The translations under genes were made by a program, and so were the position numbers. Shown here piece by piece: positions 1-9,092 of a stretch of DNA of 64,000 nt (positions are counted from its first letter, which is position 1; each line of letters opens with the position of its first letter). The notes under the pieces are model-generated. The model had not been told where the DNA came from. It saw only the letters and a list, made by a program, of their open reading frames with translations, and ran no database searches. Origin of the DNA: PHAA01 sp034927445 (lineage in GTDB: Bacteria > Bacillota > Syntrophomonadia > Syntrophomonadales > Syntrophomonadaceae); contig JAYFPZ010000012.1 in NCBI GenBank assembly GCA_034927445.1, positions 62,001 through 126,000 of the forward strand, written 5' to 3'.

Positions 1-1210
1 CGCTAAACCCGGTTTTAAGGAAGGAGAACACATCTTCATAGCGATAGTTCCGTCTTATCACATCCACCGAAGATAAGATGAGTTTAATAATCGCATTGTT
101 CATGATATCCCTTTTTTCATCCATGAAGCTGGGTATTCCATATTCATCAAATACCCGTTTGATCAGACTCCCGTAATTACTCATATCGTTGCAGACCACC
201 GCCAGGTCCTTCCAGCGCCATCCCCGCTCCCGCACCAGTTCTACGATTTGGGCAGCCGCATACTCCAGCTCGCTGTTAAGATTGGCGGCGGCAAAGAGTT
301 CGATATCCCGGGGGTTCTCGCGGAAAACCTGTCCGGGATAGGCGTAAAGTTCTCTTTCCAGGTGGATGAGGGCCGGGTTTTGACCGGCACGGGCTTCCGC
401 CGCATCTACGCGGATTATTTCCTGGGGGCAAGCGTGCAGGCCGGCCATAACCTGTAATTTTTGCAGACTGTCCCGGGATAGGCTGAACAAATCGTTATCC
501 CGGTCCCGGCGGTCATAACTCATAGTTAAGCTGATGGTAATATCGCGGGCCGCCTGCATCAGTCGGTCTATAATCTTCAAGCTCTGCGGTGAGAAAGTGG
601 AAAAGCCGTCCACCCATATCCTACTGTTCAGCAAATAGGAGGAGGCGTTTATTTTATCAATCAGGAGACTGAGGAAATCCTCGGTATCCAGGTATCGTCC
701 CTGCAGGTATTGATTAAAGTGATCGTATATCAAGGCAATATCATTTACCTTCTGCTTGATGATAAGCTCCTCATCATCGGTGAAGCTAGCCAGGAGCTGC
801 TCCGGAACGATATCCTGCCCTTTCAGTTCGGATAACAATTCACTCAGTTTAGGGATGAATCCTTCCTGCCCGGCCGATTTCTTGTATATGGTCAGGTCCC
901 GGGCTGCCTCGTCGATCATCTTTCTTAAGACCATGTTCTTGCCCTGCTCATTCAAACGGGTCCGGGTCACTCCCCCGACCTCGCTGAAGACCCGGCGGGC
1001 CAGCCGGGTGAAGCTTAAAACTTCCACATTAATGATGCCGGGCAGGTGCAATTTTTGGATCAAATCCCGTTCCGCTTGCAGAGTGAATTGTTCCGGGACC
1101 AGTAAAATCAGCTGCTCTTCGGCGTTGTCCAACAAGCTTTGTTTTATTTCTTGCAGCACCCGGTGGCTTTTGCCGCTGCCGGACCTGCCCAACAGGTATC
1201 GAATCGCCAT
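1..1210 (-). CDS. addB: ATP-dependent helicase/nuclease subunit B, N-terminal part (AddB)
   Basis: The minus strand is open from an ATG at 1210 to the window edge, so only about 403 N-terminal residues are visible. A Walker A motif, GRSGSGKS, sits at residues 8-15, followed by sequence typical of AddB (LVPEQFTLQAE, VLSFTRLARRVF, WVDGFSTFSPQ). AddAB is the Firmicute counterpart of RecBCD: it processes double-strand ends for recombination and degrades foreign linear DNA in the cytoplasm. The C-terminal nuclease and Fe-S cysteines lie outside the window, as would addA if it follows in the usual order. An AGGTGG ribosome site precedes the start. Family assignment is confident. Confidence 0.93.
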   Translation of the reverse strand, partial: MAIRYLLGRSGSGKSHRVLQEIKQSLLDNAEEQLILLVPEQFTLQAERDLIQKLHLPGIINVEVLSFTRLARRVFSEVGGVTRTRLNEQGKNMVLRKMIDEAARDLTIYKKSAGQEGFIPKLSELLSELKGQDIVPEQLLASFTDDEELIIKQKVNDIALIYDHFNQYLQGRYLDTEDFLSLLIDKINASSYLLNSRIWVDGFSTFSPQSLKIIDRLMQAARDITISLTMSYDRRDRDNDLFSLSRDSLQKLQVMAGLHACPQEIIRVDAAEARAGQNPALIHLERELYAYPGQVFRENPRDIELFAAANLNSELEYAAAQIVELVRERGWRWKDLAVVCNDMSNYGSLIKRVFDEYGIPSFMDEKRDIMNNAIIKLILSSVDVIRRNYRYEDVFSFLKTGFS

Positions 1211-1337
1211 GTTTCCACCTCGTTAATTACCTTTTTTACCAGATTAAAGAACACCAGTTCTATATAGAAGTATACGCTATATTGATTCGCTTGTGGGCAG
1301 GAAAATCCTTTGAGATTGGCAAATATATCACTGTAAC

Positions 1338-1375
1338 CAGGGAGACACGGGGGCAGGTCCCTTGTCCCCGTATAC
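1338..1375. repeat. GC-rich hairpin of the GGGGACAGGT type
   Basis: A short inverted repeat (ACGGGG ... CCCCGT around a GGCAGGTCCC core) lies in the divergent gap between addB and the PPC-domain gene. A related core recurs in the hairpin at 14671-14700. It could be a dispersed hairpin or terminator; no strong T-run follows on either strand. Confidence 0.4.
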
Positions 1376-1397
1376 AGGAAGGAGCAAATATTATTTT

Positions 1398-1835
1398 ATG
1401 AAATATCAGAAGGGATCCATCGGTCGGGTGATTGTCGCCAAAATTGAACATGGTGACGATCTGCTGGCTGAATTAAAAATTCTGCTGCATCAAGAAAAAA
1501 TTGAGTCAGGTATTATGTTCATGCTCGGTGCCCTGCAAGCCGGTTCCCTGGTGGTGGGGCCCCAGACCTGTTCAGTCCCGCCTGATCCGGTATGGAAATC
1601 ATTTCAGGACGGCCGGGAAATATTAGGGATAGGCACGGTTTTCATGGCGGGCGACGAGCCAGTTCTTCATCTCCACGCATCACTGGGCCGGGGCGATGAA
1701 GTATGGACGGGCTGTATCAGAAAGGAGGCCAAGGTATACCTGGTGGTTGAAGTCATCATTTTGGAACTGCTTGAAACCGCCTCACTTCGAACTCTTGACG
1801 AACTGACCGGCATGAACCTGCTAGGCTTTGCGTGA
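1398..1835 (+). CDS. PPC/DUF296 domain protein
   Basis: A 145-residue single-domain protein. It matches the plant-and-prokaryote-conserved (PPC, DUF296) fold: an N-terminal GRVIVAKIEHGDDL segment, then GIGTVFMAGDEPVLHLHASLG around residues 78-97, with the paired histidines that bind metal in this family. Bacterial members are small trimeric proteins of uncertain role, sometimes proposed to bind nucleic acid or metal. I chose ATG 1398, where homology begins; an in-frame ATG at 1362 adds 12 residues that overlap a hairpin. AGGAAGGAG lies 13 bases upstream, a long spacing. Divergent from addB and probably transcribed alone. The function is unknown; the family call is good. Confidence 0.8.
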   Translation: MKYQKGSIGRVIVAKIEHGDDLLAELKILLHQEKIESGIMFMLGALQAGSLVVGPQTCSVPPDPVWKSFQDGREILGIGTVFMAGDEPVLHLHASLGRGDEVWTGCIRKEAKVYLVVEVIILELLETASLRTLDELTGMNLLGFA

Positions 1836-1933
1836 TAGGTTAAAGGGAACTGGGTAATAGGAGAGGGAGGGTTCTTAAATAGCAGCTGTGTCCCCTTATC
1901 CCCTCCTTCCCTTCTTCCTTGCAGATTCTTGGT

Positions 1934-2716
1934 TTATAATTCCTTCCCCTTTTTCCTGGATAAGGCCAATGCACCAATCGACGCAGCTATAATAACACCA
2001 ATAAATATGCTAATTATTAACCCTTTTTCTGAATGAAGGCCTGTTCCAGTTGCACCCCCATATAATTTACCAGGATTAGCTTTGCGTATTTGATAACCAT
2101 TGCGTAATTCATCTGTAATATACGATAATGGTTTTAATTGATAATGCTGTAAACCATAGAACCGGGTACTCAAAATCGGCAGTAAATCATATCCTCTTTC
2201 ACTTCTAACCGCCAACGCAATTACATAATTATTCCTGTCATATATGAGTTTCTCATTCTGCTCGGCTTTTAATATGTTTTTCCCTTCTATAACTTCTTGT
2301 TCGAAATTCGAAATATTACCCATTTCGGCTTTAGTGAGCTTACCTTTAGTATATCTGTATACAGCAATACCCACCGGTTTTTCTCCGCTCTTGATAGGAA
2401 AAACATATCCGGCTAAAATCAATGCCTGATCTTCTCCCTGTTTGCTATTCAAGAAATCCTCTGAAAATATATAGAAAGGAATTCCTGCACCTAAAGTAGC
2501 ATCCGCAAAAGATTCTGCTTCTGATAAGCCCCAATTCATTTTATCCACTTCCAAAGGCGCTTTCGATTCTTCAAAAGACTGTTCTATATAATTTTTTTCA
2601 CTAACATCAAGTTGGACCTGATTTTCTAATTCAACCGCTTTTGCAATAGTTGTTTGCATCAATACAAGCGCACAGACCATTACTGCAAATATAGCGAACT
2701 TAAAATATACCTTCAT
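1934..2716 (-). CDS. membrane-anchored extracellular protein of unknown function
   Basis: A 260-residue protein with an N-terminal signal peptide (hydrophobic residues about 5-25, ending near AKA). A roughly 200-residue polar exported domain follows. A C-terminal transmembrane helix (about residues 232-252, GLIISIFIGVIIAASIGALA) ends in a short basic tail, RKKGKEL. The topology is that of a type I surface protein. The base composition is visibly more AT-rich than the neighbours. I do not recognise the exported domain. It stands alone, convergent with the PPC-domain gene and divergent from the stalk-domain gene at 3280. Confidence 0.7.
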   Translation of the reverse strand: MKVYFKFAIFAVMVCALVLMQTTIAKAVELENQVQLDVSEKNYIEQSFEESKAPLEVDKMNWGLSEAESFADATLGAGIPFYIFSEDFLNSKQGEDQALILAGYVFPIKSGEKPVGIAVYRYTKGKLTKAEMGNISNFEQEVIEGKNILKAEQNEKLIYDRNNYVIALAVRSERGYDLLPILSTRFYGLQHYQLKPLSYITDELRNGYQIRKANPGKLYGGATGTGLHSEKGLIISIFIGVIIAASIGALALSRKKGKEL

Positions 2717-3279
2717 TATTTAGTTCTCCTATAAAATCACTGTATAAAATAACCAGCCAGAATTTTAGCAGCACATTGCTAATTGGAGTTATTTCATTCA
2801 TGCATTTTATTATAGGTTGATAATTTGTTAATATCTACTATTTTTCCTCAAAAATACCTTTTCTGCTCTCAATACAACATTTTTTATTCTTGATATACAA
2901 AACTAGGCTTGAAAGGACAACGGAAGCAAAGGGACCTACGTTGCCGAGGTATATGAGTTGTCCATGGTACTTATCGGGTGTGTGCTACCGCTAAACTTTA
3001 TAACTCTTCCAGTACTTTTTTAGAAAGCAAATCGCTGTATTCTGACACGGTACAATACAGCTTGGCTGTTTCCCCATTTTTGAATGGTCGAATACATATC
3101 CATCACCCGCCTCTAACACGAGTATATACAATGTTTCTACATACAGCAAAAGTTATCAATTGCAGGAAGAATGCATTTTTTTTGGAAAAATTTTGTCTTA
3201 TAATATGACTAGCATCGGCGTGATTATTTATTTAATCTTTCTTTAGTATGTGTGTAATAAAACGAATGGGGGGTTCCAA
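2717..3279. other. AT-rich intergenic region of 563 bp with a structured segment
   Basis: Divergent gap between two exported-protein genes. It holds a possible promoter (TTGATA at 2817, 16-base spacer, TATTTT at 2839), a structured GEMM-like segment (2890-2985, see separate entry), an imperfect CTGTATT/AATACAG hairpin near 3030-3057, and a TATAAT at about 3199 that could serve the stalk-domain gene. No credible coding sequence was seen. Confidence 0.4.
2890..2985 (+). promoter_or_regulatory. possible divergent cyclic-dinucleotide (GEMM-I-like) leader
   Basis: A GGACAAC/GTTGTCC stem encloses AACGGAAGC, AAAGGGACCTA and GTTGCCGAGGTA. These follow, in order, signatures reminiscent of clostridial c-di-GMP-I riboswitches (GAAA loop, GGACGCAAA..., AAAGGACCTA, GGTAGCC...GTTGCC). 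The diagnostic GACGCAAAGC string is not intact and no terminator was recognised downstream. The next gene on this strand, about 290 bases on, encodes a secreted stalk-domain protein, a plausible target. This is pattern recognition only. Confidence 0.22.
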
Positions 3280-4869
3280 TTGCGCAGAATTGTATCCGTG
3301 TTTTTATGTGTGGCTTTGTTATGTCTATCATCTCCGGGTCTTGCCAAAGCGGATAATACGCCCAAGCAAGCATTTATTTCTGCCTACCTTAACTCTATGA
3401 ACCAGTCTCTGCAAATACAAAAGTTCTATTTTCAGGCTCTGCCCGAGAATACTGTTAAAATGAACCTTACTGCCGATTTGTCGGATGTTAATATCGTTCT
3501 GGAGGATGGCACCAGGATAAGCAATATGCCTGGGCAAGCATCAATGGCTATGGCTTTTAATCTTCAGGATAAAAAGGGCAGTCTTGATTTTAAAGGTCAA
3601 CTTGGAATATATAATCTACAGGGTCAAGTCTTCTGGGATAAAGACGGCATGATCGTAACGAGGGACACAATCCGGTACCTGGCCGATAATGGTGTGGACT
3701 TCAGTGAACTGGGTGATCTGAGTACACTGCCCCCTTATCTGGTTTATCCGTCAGCCATGAATGAGATCATGTTTGAAGCCCTGCAGGAGTCGTTCCAGGA
3801 AGATTCCATGAACAAACAAATAGATAGCGCCAAAGTACTGATTACATATCTTCTGGAGATGATCCCGGACAATTGCTACTCTTATTCAGATTCCGGCATA
3901 GTATTAGATTTGAGGAAAATCGACTTCACGTCACCCCAGCTTTTAAAAAACATTAAAAGCTACGGAATTAAAATATGCGATGCATTCATAGCCTCTATGG
4001 AAGAGCCTGCAACCGTAAGCGATGCAGAATTTCAGGACTTAATAACGAGTATGCGGGCAGAAATAAATCAAGGGATTGAAAACCTGACAACCGAGGATAT
4101 TGTGGCTTTTACCCAACAAATCCCGGTATCTTTTCAGGATTGCGAAATCGTCCTTTCCAGGGATGGTCTGGAAAACTCACTGAACGTGCAGTGCAGCGTG
4201 GCGCCACTAAATTCCGATATCAGGGTTTTCAGTCAAGGGAAAGTGCAAATCGTTTCCGATACAGTGAACTCGCAGGGCAGCGGCAGCTTTTTAATCAATA
4301 GCCCGGAACTGCGAATTGACATAGATATTAACAGCACAGGCGCTGCGAATGCAAAGGGTGTTTCTTTCAACGCTAGAATTTCCGGAAGCGCAAGCGCGCC
4401 GGATACCAGTGTCAGCGGCATACTCGATTTAAAAGGAATCTTTGATTGGTCAAGCCAGGATTCTATTGCTGTGCCGGAAATAACGGCGCAGAATAGCAAA
4501 GTAATTACCTCTGTTACCTCTTCTGTCCCAATATTCCTCGATAATAGGGAACTATATTCCTTAAGTCCCATAATGATGGAAGGAACAGCGATGGTTCCGG
4601 TACGGGATTTGGCTGATGCCTTGGGCTGTTCAGTCACCTGGCAGGCGCCCGATACGGTCGTCATCAGCAACAGCTCCGGCTCAGCCGGAGATATGGTAAT
4701 CCACACCGGCTCTACAACCTACCAGATCGGCGGCATCGAGTACAAAATGACCAAGGCGCCCTTTGAAACGGCGGGAAGGGTAATCGTTCCCCTGCGTCCG
4801 GTTGCTGAGTACTGCGGCTCAACTGTTGTTTGGGATCCTGTCAACAGCCGCATCATGCTTTATCGCTAG
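3280..4869 (+). CDS. secreted protein with C-terminal copper-amine-oxidase-like stalk domain
   Basis: About 529 residues. A signal peptide (hydrophobic VSVFLCVALLCL, cleavage near LAKA) is followed by a roughly 390-residue exported region of unknown fold. The C-terminus carries a stalk module (PF07833 type, about residues 415-529) with two characteristic segments, MVPVRDLADALGCSVTW and VIVPLRPVAEYCGSTVVWD, ending in the usual I-L-Y-R. Such modules occur in many clostridial cell-surface proteins and are thought to act as wall or stalk modules; no enzymatic activity is implied. I chose TTG 3280 because GGGGGG sits six bases upstream; an ATG at 3250 lacks a ribosome site and would extend the signal peptide. 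Confidence 0.8.
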   Translation: MRRIVSVFLCVALLCLSSPGLAKADNTPKQAFISAYLNSMNQSLQIQKFYFQALPENTVKMNLTADLSDVNIVLEDGTRISNMPGQASMAMAFNLQDKKGSLDFKGQLGIYNLQGQVFWDKDGMIVTRDTIRYLADNGVDFSELGDLSTLPPYLVYPSAMNEIMFEALQESFQEDSMNKQIDSAKVLITYLLEMIPDNCYSYSDSGIVLDLRKIDFTSPQLLKNIKSYGIKICDAFIASMEEPATVSDAEFQDLITSMRAEINQGIENLTTEDIVAFTQQIPVSFQDCEIVLSRDGLENSLNVQCSVAPLNSDIRVFSQGKVQIVSDTVNSQGSGSFLINSPELRIDIDINSTGAANAKGVSFNARISGSASAPDTSVSGILDLKGIFDWSSQDSIAVPEITAQNSKVITSVTSSVPIFLDNRELYSLSPIMMEGTAMVPVRDLADALGCSVTWQAPDTVVISNSSGSAGDMVIHTGSTTYQIGGIEYKMTKAPFETAGRVIVPLRPVAEYCGSTVVWDPVNSRIMLYR

Positions 4870-4911
4870 CATTATTTACGTTATTTTATTGGTTTGAGTA
4901 CCTATAATACC

Positions 4912-4948
4912 GCAGGGAGAGCTTCAAATTAAACGAAGCTCTCCCTGC
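4912..4948. terminator. perfect 14-bp hairpin after the stalk-domain gene
   Basis: GCAGGGAGAGCTTC and its exact reverse complement are separated by a nine-base AT-rich loop, 42 bases after the stop codon of the stalk-domain gene. There is no clear T-run, so it is either a weak terminator or an mRNA 3'-end stabiliser. Confidence 0.6.
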
Positions 4949-5038
4949 ATTGCGGCCATTTGTTAGACACAGCAAACTTTTTCCGTCCTGGCTATAGTAT
5001 AATTTAGAACATTAATAACACCATTCTGGGGTAAGCAA

Positions 5039-7093
5039 ATGGAAAAGTATACTATTCTGAAGAAATATTTCGGATATACACAATTTAGGTTTGGGCAATC
5101 AGAAATCATCGACAGCATTCTGGCTGATAGAGATGTGCTTTGTATTATGCCGACCGGAGCGGGTAAATCGATTTGCTATCAGGTTCCTGCCCTGGTCCTT
5201 AAGGGCATAACCCTCGTGATTTCCCCTTTGATATCGCTAATGAAAGATCAGGTAAATGCCTTGGTACAATCAGGTGTGAATGCGGCCTATATAAACAGTT
5301 CCCTTACCGCCGGTCAGTATGCCACAGTATTACGCCGGGCATTGAATGGTCAGTACAAAATTCTCTATGTCGCCCCTGAAAGACTGACTACGGATGAATT
5401 TATCCGTTTGGCAGAACAGCTAAAAATTGCGATGATAACCGTAGATGAAGCTCATTGTATTTCTCAGTGGGGCCAGGATTTTCGCCCTAGTTATCTTAAA
5501 ATAATCGAATTTATTGAACGTCTTTCTTACCGGCCGATTGTGAGCGCATTCACGGCCACTGCCACCGAAGAGGTGCGAGAGGATATTATAGGTATTTTGA
5601 GGTTAAACGATCCGGTCGTTATCACCACCGGCTTTGATAGAAAAAACCTTTATTTCGAGGTGCAGAAGCCAACCAACAAGTTCAGTGCATTGCTCAAGAT
5701 ACTAAAACGGAATAGCGGGAAAAGCGGGATCATCTACTGTGCTACCAGAAAGACGGTTGAAAATATCTGTGATGAATTAAACAAACACGGCTTTTTAGCC
5801 ACACGTTATCATGCGGGATTAAGCGACACGGAACGCCATGCCAATCAAGACGATTTTCTCTATGATCGCCAACCGGTCATGGTTGCCACGAATGCCTTCG
5901 GTATGGGCATTGATAAGTCAAATGTATCTTTTGTCGTCCACTATAATATGCCGAAAAATATTGAAAGCTATTATCAGGAGGCTGGAAGGTCCGGGCGTGA
6001 CGGTGATCCCGCCGAGTGTGTTTTATTTTATAGCGGACAGGATGTCAGAACCAATCAGTTTCTTATTGATAATTCCAATGAAAATCCAGAGCTAACCGAA
6101 GAGATGCGTCAGGAAGTCAAACAGCGGGATCGAGAGCGGCTTAAATTGATGACATTTTATTGCACTACGAGCGAATGCTTGCGCACGTATATCCTAAAAT
6201 ATTTCGGAGAACCATCAGTAAATTACTGTGGCAACTGCTCGAATTGCAATACGAATTTTGAAACGGTCGATATAACGGTTGAAGCCCAAAAAATAATATC
6301 CTGTGTATATCACATTACCAAGCTTAACAAAAGTTTTGGCAAAACGATGATTATCGATATTCTGCACGGGAGTCAAAACGAAAGGATACACCGCTTCCAG
6401 CTTAACGCGCTTTCTACCTACCGGATTATGTCTGATTTACCTGTACACAGGATTCGCAGCATTTTGGATTATTTAATAGAAAACGATTATCTTATGCAAA
6501 TCAACGAGGAATATCCGGTTATTAAGCTGACGAAGCGCTACGGTGAAATTATCAAAGACAGAAAACCTGTTTGCATGAAGCTTCCGAAACAAATAGAACC
6601 CGATAAACCGAGAAAAACCGCCGCACTTTACGATGTTGATATCCGTCTGTTTACTTTATTAAAAGAACTGCGTCATAAATTTGCTGCCGCAGCGCATGTT
6701 CCGGCCTATGTCATTTTCTCCGATGCGACACTCCGGGACATGTGCAGGAATCTGCCTCAGACCAATGATGAATTTCTCCAAGTGTCGGGGGTAGGAAGCG
6801 TAAAAATGGAAAAGTATGCAGATCAATTTATGGGACTTATCAAAACCTATTTATCCGGACACCCGGAAATTCGAAATATACAGGCAATCCCTATAGCCCA
6901 AGAGGAAGACAGGATTCGGGAAAAAGAAAAAAGCGGTTCGCCCGGTACATACCATGCTTGGACTTTGGCCGAGGATTCACAGCTAAAAAAAGAATATAAT
7001 GATGGTTTATCTGCCCGGGAGATAAGCGCTATTCACCACAGAACCATAGGCGCAATCAGCAGCCGACTGAAAAAGCTTGGTTTAAAGAGATGA
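5039..7093 (+). CDS. recQ: ATP-dependent DNA helicase RecQ
   Basis: 684 residues. The DEAD/DEAH helicase core shows PTGAGKS (residues 38-44), DEAH (136-139) and a C-terminal helicase lobe with ATNAFGMGIDK and QEAGRSGRDG. A zinc-binding cysteine set (C..YCGNCSNC, about 375-405), an RQC winged-helix region and an HRDC domain (about 545-605) follow. RecQ unwinds recombination and fork-repair intermediates 3'-5'. The last 50 residues form an extra helix-turn-helix/SANT-like module (WTLAEDSQLKKEYNDGLSAR) beyond a standard RecQ. The start is ATG 5039 with GGGG eight bases upstream. Apparently monocistronic. Confidence 0.95.
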   Translation: MEKYTILKKYFGYTQFRFGQSEIIDSILADRDVLCIMPTGAGKSICYQVPALVLKGITLVISPLISLMKDQVNALVQSGVNAAYINSSLTAGQYATVLRRALNGQYKILYVAPERLTTDEFIRLAEQLKIAMITVDEAHCISQWGQDFRPSYLKIIEFIERLSYRPIVSAFTATATEEVREDIIGILRLNDPVVITTGFDRKNLYFEVQKPTNKFSALLKILKRNSGKSGIIYCATRKTVENICDELNKHGFLATRYHAGLSDTERHANQDDFLYDRQPVMVATNAFGMGIDKSNVSFVVHYNMPKNIESYYQEAGRSGRDGDPAECVLFYSGQDVRTNQFLIDNSNENPELTEEMRQEVKQRDRERLKLMTFYCTTSECLRTYILKYFGEPSVNYCGNCSNCNTNFETVDITVEAQKIISCVYHITKLNKSFGKTMIIDILHGSQNERIHRFQLNALSTYRIMSDLPVHRIRSILDYLIENDYLMQINEEYPVIKLTKRYGEIIKDRKPVCMKLPKQIEPDKPRKTAALYDVDIRLFTLLKELRHKFAAAAHVPAYVIFSDATLRDMCRNLPQTNDEFLQVSGVGSVKMEKYADQFMGLIKTYLSGHPEIRNIQAIPIAQEEDRIREKEKSGSPGTYHAWTLAEDSQLKKEYNDGLSAREISAIHHRTIGAISSRLKKLGLKR

Positions 7094-7116
7094 CTTCTCC
7101 TGGAAGGCAACGATCG

Positions 7117-7560
7117 CTATTCCATAAAGAGGATGCGGGCTCCCACGGCCAGGAGAACTATTCCGAGCAGGTCGATATATTGAAAGGGAATTTTTTTCAT
7201 CCCAAAGGCTCCGGTACAGTCAATGCAAAAAGCGGTTATCAACTGGGCGACAATTATGGCGGTGGTAGCATTGCCGACCCCGATTTGAGGCATGGAGCGC
7301 ACCACTGCATAGATTATAATCACATTCAGCAGACCTCCCAGGTAGGCCCACCAGGGGGCGCTGCCTACCTTGTTCAGGCCGCCGAAGCCCACCCCCAATA
7401 TTATTATAATTGCCAGCGAGGTTACGGTCCCGATGATATGCACGATAAGGGTGGATTCCCATACGCCGAGGATTTTCCCCAGGGCTGCGTTCAAGGTTCC
7501 CTGAAACGCCATAGCGGCTCCGGATAACGCGGCAATAGCCAAATAAAAAAGATTAGGCAT
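7117..7560 (-). CDS. YdcZ-type DMT-family membrane protein
   Basis: 147 residues with about five hydrophobic helices, the size of the YdcZ/DUF606 half-type drug/metabolite transporters. Typical features are the N-terminal GAAMAFQGTLNAALGK and a WWAYLGGLLNVIIIYAVV segment. These proteins form homo- or heterodimers in the inner membrane; the substrate is unknown. AGGAG lies ten bases upstream of the ATG. It lies 27 bases past the recQ stop on the opposite strand, with the ZIP transporter gene downstream on the same strand. Confidence 0.8.
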   Translation of the reverse strand: MPNLFYLAIAALSGAAMAFQGTLNAALGKILGVWESTLIVHIIGTVTSLAIIIILGVGFGGLNKVGSAPWWAYLGGLLNVIIIYAVVRSMPQIGVGNATTAIIVAQLITAFCIDCTGAFGMKKIPFQYIDLLGIVLLAVGARILFME

Positions 7561-7626
7561 TTTGATTGATCTCCTAACGTTTTGGCTTATTGTCCGATTA
7601 TCCCTTGAAATTTATGCATTATATTT

Positions 7627-8334
7627 TTACATAAAGGTCGCTGCCAAAATAATGAGCATTCCCAAATAAAACCCCCACCACCGGCTGCGCTGGTCTTTCA
7701 GTTTGGCCTGCGGCCATAATTGAAAGAAAACCAGGTAAATCATAATCCCAGATGCTACCCCCAACAAAAGCGGAAGTATACCGGGCACGGATGCTGCCAG
7801 GTTATGCCCCAGCCAGGCTCCCAACGGGGTTATCAGGGTAACCAGCATTATCTGCAAAAAAATAACCGACTTTTTTACCCCCGCCATTAATAAAGGAGCG
7901 GCGATGGCCATGCCTTCGGGAATGTTATGGATTCCGATACCCAGAGCGATAACCAGTCCCGTTCGGGTTTTCATGGCGTCCCCGAGGGCAATCGCCATTC
8001 CCTCCGGCAGATCGTGCATAGCTATGCCAAGCATTATAAGATACCCCAAACCGCTTAAGGTACGGGGGCTGGACATGCGCGTAAAAAGAGTTCCGTTTGC
8101 CAGGGCCATAATTAAAGCTCCCAGCGCCACTCCGCCAGCTACGCGCAGCAGCCCGGTGAAAACAAGCGCGGAGGGCAGCATGTCAAATACCACCACCGCC
8201 GTCATAACTCCGGAGGCCAGCCCCAGGTAAAAAGCCAGGCTGGAGGCGCTCCATTGCCTTTTTATAAATATAAGCAGAGCACCCACCGCCGTGCCAAGCC
8301 CGGCCAGAATGCTCCACTGCAAGCTGTTTGCCAA
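7627..8334 (-). CDS. ZIP-family metal transporter
   Basis: About 235 residues with eight predicted membrane helices. Two ZIP signatures sit in the middle: HDLPEGMAIALG in helix IV and HNIPEGMAIAAP in helix V, whose His, Pro, Glu and Gly residues form the binuclear metal site of Zn/Fe transporters of the ZupT/GufA group. Uptake of Zn2+ or another divalent metal is likely; the exact metal is not visible. I placed the start at TTG 8334, preceded by GGGGGG at a six-base spacing; TTG 8355 is possible but has no ribosome site. Confidence 0.85.
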   Translation of the reverse strand: MANSLQWSILAGLGTAVGALLIFIKRQWSASSLAFYLGLASGVMTAVVVFDMLPSALVFTGLLRVAGGVALGALIMALANGTLFTRMSSPRTLSGLGYLIMLGIAMHDLPEGMAIALGDAMKTRTGLVIALGIGIHNIPEGMAIAAPLLMAGVKKSVIFLQIMLVTLITPLGAWLGHNLAASVPGILPLLLGVASGIMIYLVFFQLWPQAKLKDQRSRWWGFYLGMLIILAATFM

Positions 8335-8479
8335 AATAAGCCCCCCAGTCCGCAATATATACCATGTTTATGAGTTGCGACCGGGGCTTATTCTGCCTAA
8401 CCAATAATATTATGTTTTCAACTCAGTCATATTTGTCCGGGTCCTTACATATTTTTCTAGAAGAGGAGGTGCTGAATTA

Positions 8480-8848
8480 ATGAAAAATTTACCTGCAGAA
8501 ATAAAAGGTCTGGGCATAGCTATATTGCTCGGCTTGCTGCTGAGTACCCTGGGATCTGCATTGGTCTATTTCACAGGATTGAGTGAAGCAATTTTAAATC
8601 CCATGGCCAAGGTGGTGCTCGTAATCAGCGTCTTTACCGGCGGCTGCATCGTCAGCAGCGCTTATGGCAACAAAGGCCTGGTGAGGGGTATAAGCCTGGG
8701 CATAATGTTTTTTACCCTGATGCTCATCACCACTCTAATTGCCAATCCTTCACATATTTATTTGAAAGGATTTCTCTATACTCTTCTGGCTTGTATCATC
8801 TCCGGCGGCCTGGGCGGCATACTGGGCATTGGTCTGGGCGAAAATTAG
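8480..8848 (+). CDS. TIGR04086-type small integral membrane protein
   Basis: 122 residues with four predicted helices, glycine-rich in helix 4 (SGGLGGILGIGLGE). Length and pattern fit the Firmicute YrzE/TIGR04086 membrane family, common in spore-formers and of unknown function. The gene has a strong GAGGAGG ribosome site eight bases before the ATG. Divergent from the ZIP gene; a dispersed repeat begins 18 bases after its stop. Confidence 0.7.
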   Translation: MKNLPAEIKGLGIAILLGLLLSTLGSALVYFTGLSEAILNPMAKVVLVISVFTGGCIVSSAYGNKGLVRGISLGIMFFTLMLITTLIANPSHIYLKGFLYTLLACIISGGLGGILGIGLGEN

Positions 8849-8866
8849 TTAACCTATTACTATTAA

Positions 8867-9050
8867 ATGAGCGCCTGCGCGAATTGCATGCCTAACCGCG
8901 GGCGCTATAGCGCCTTCCCTTAACGTTTTGGGTGCATCGCAACCCGAGCTTTTTAACAAACGCCTCCTCAGTCGGAACCACCCCACCCCAGAGGGAACAT
9001 CGGTTTATTCCCCATCCATAGAGGCAAGGGGTTTGAGAGACGTTTGACAG
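8867..9050 (-). repeat. dispersed palindromic intergenic repeat, copy A
   Basis: In reverse complement this matches copies at 37516-37706 and 39691-39880. All share the 17-mer GACTGAGGAGGCGTTTG (here at 8957-8973, complement), a downstream hairpin around GGCGCTATAGCGCC, and an upstream weakly matching TCAAACGTCTC arm that makes the left half palindromic. Orientation is given relative to copies B and C. Confidence 0.8.
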
Positions 9051-9092
9051 CATGCAAAGAGCCGACAGTAATTGCATTATCCTGCCGGCTCG

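Noticed and set aside
756..1226. Plus-strand open frame of 156 codons
   Set aside because: Antisense to the clear addB reading frame; composition and lack of a ribosome site mark it as a shadow.
2978..3208. 76-codon plus-strand frame
   Set aside because: No ribosome site and no protein-like pattern; it lies in the structured AT-rich gap.
8892..9077. 61-codon minus-strand frame
   Set aside because: It is a translation of repeat copy A, not conserved in frame in copies B and C.
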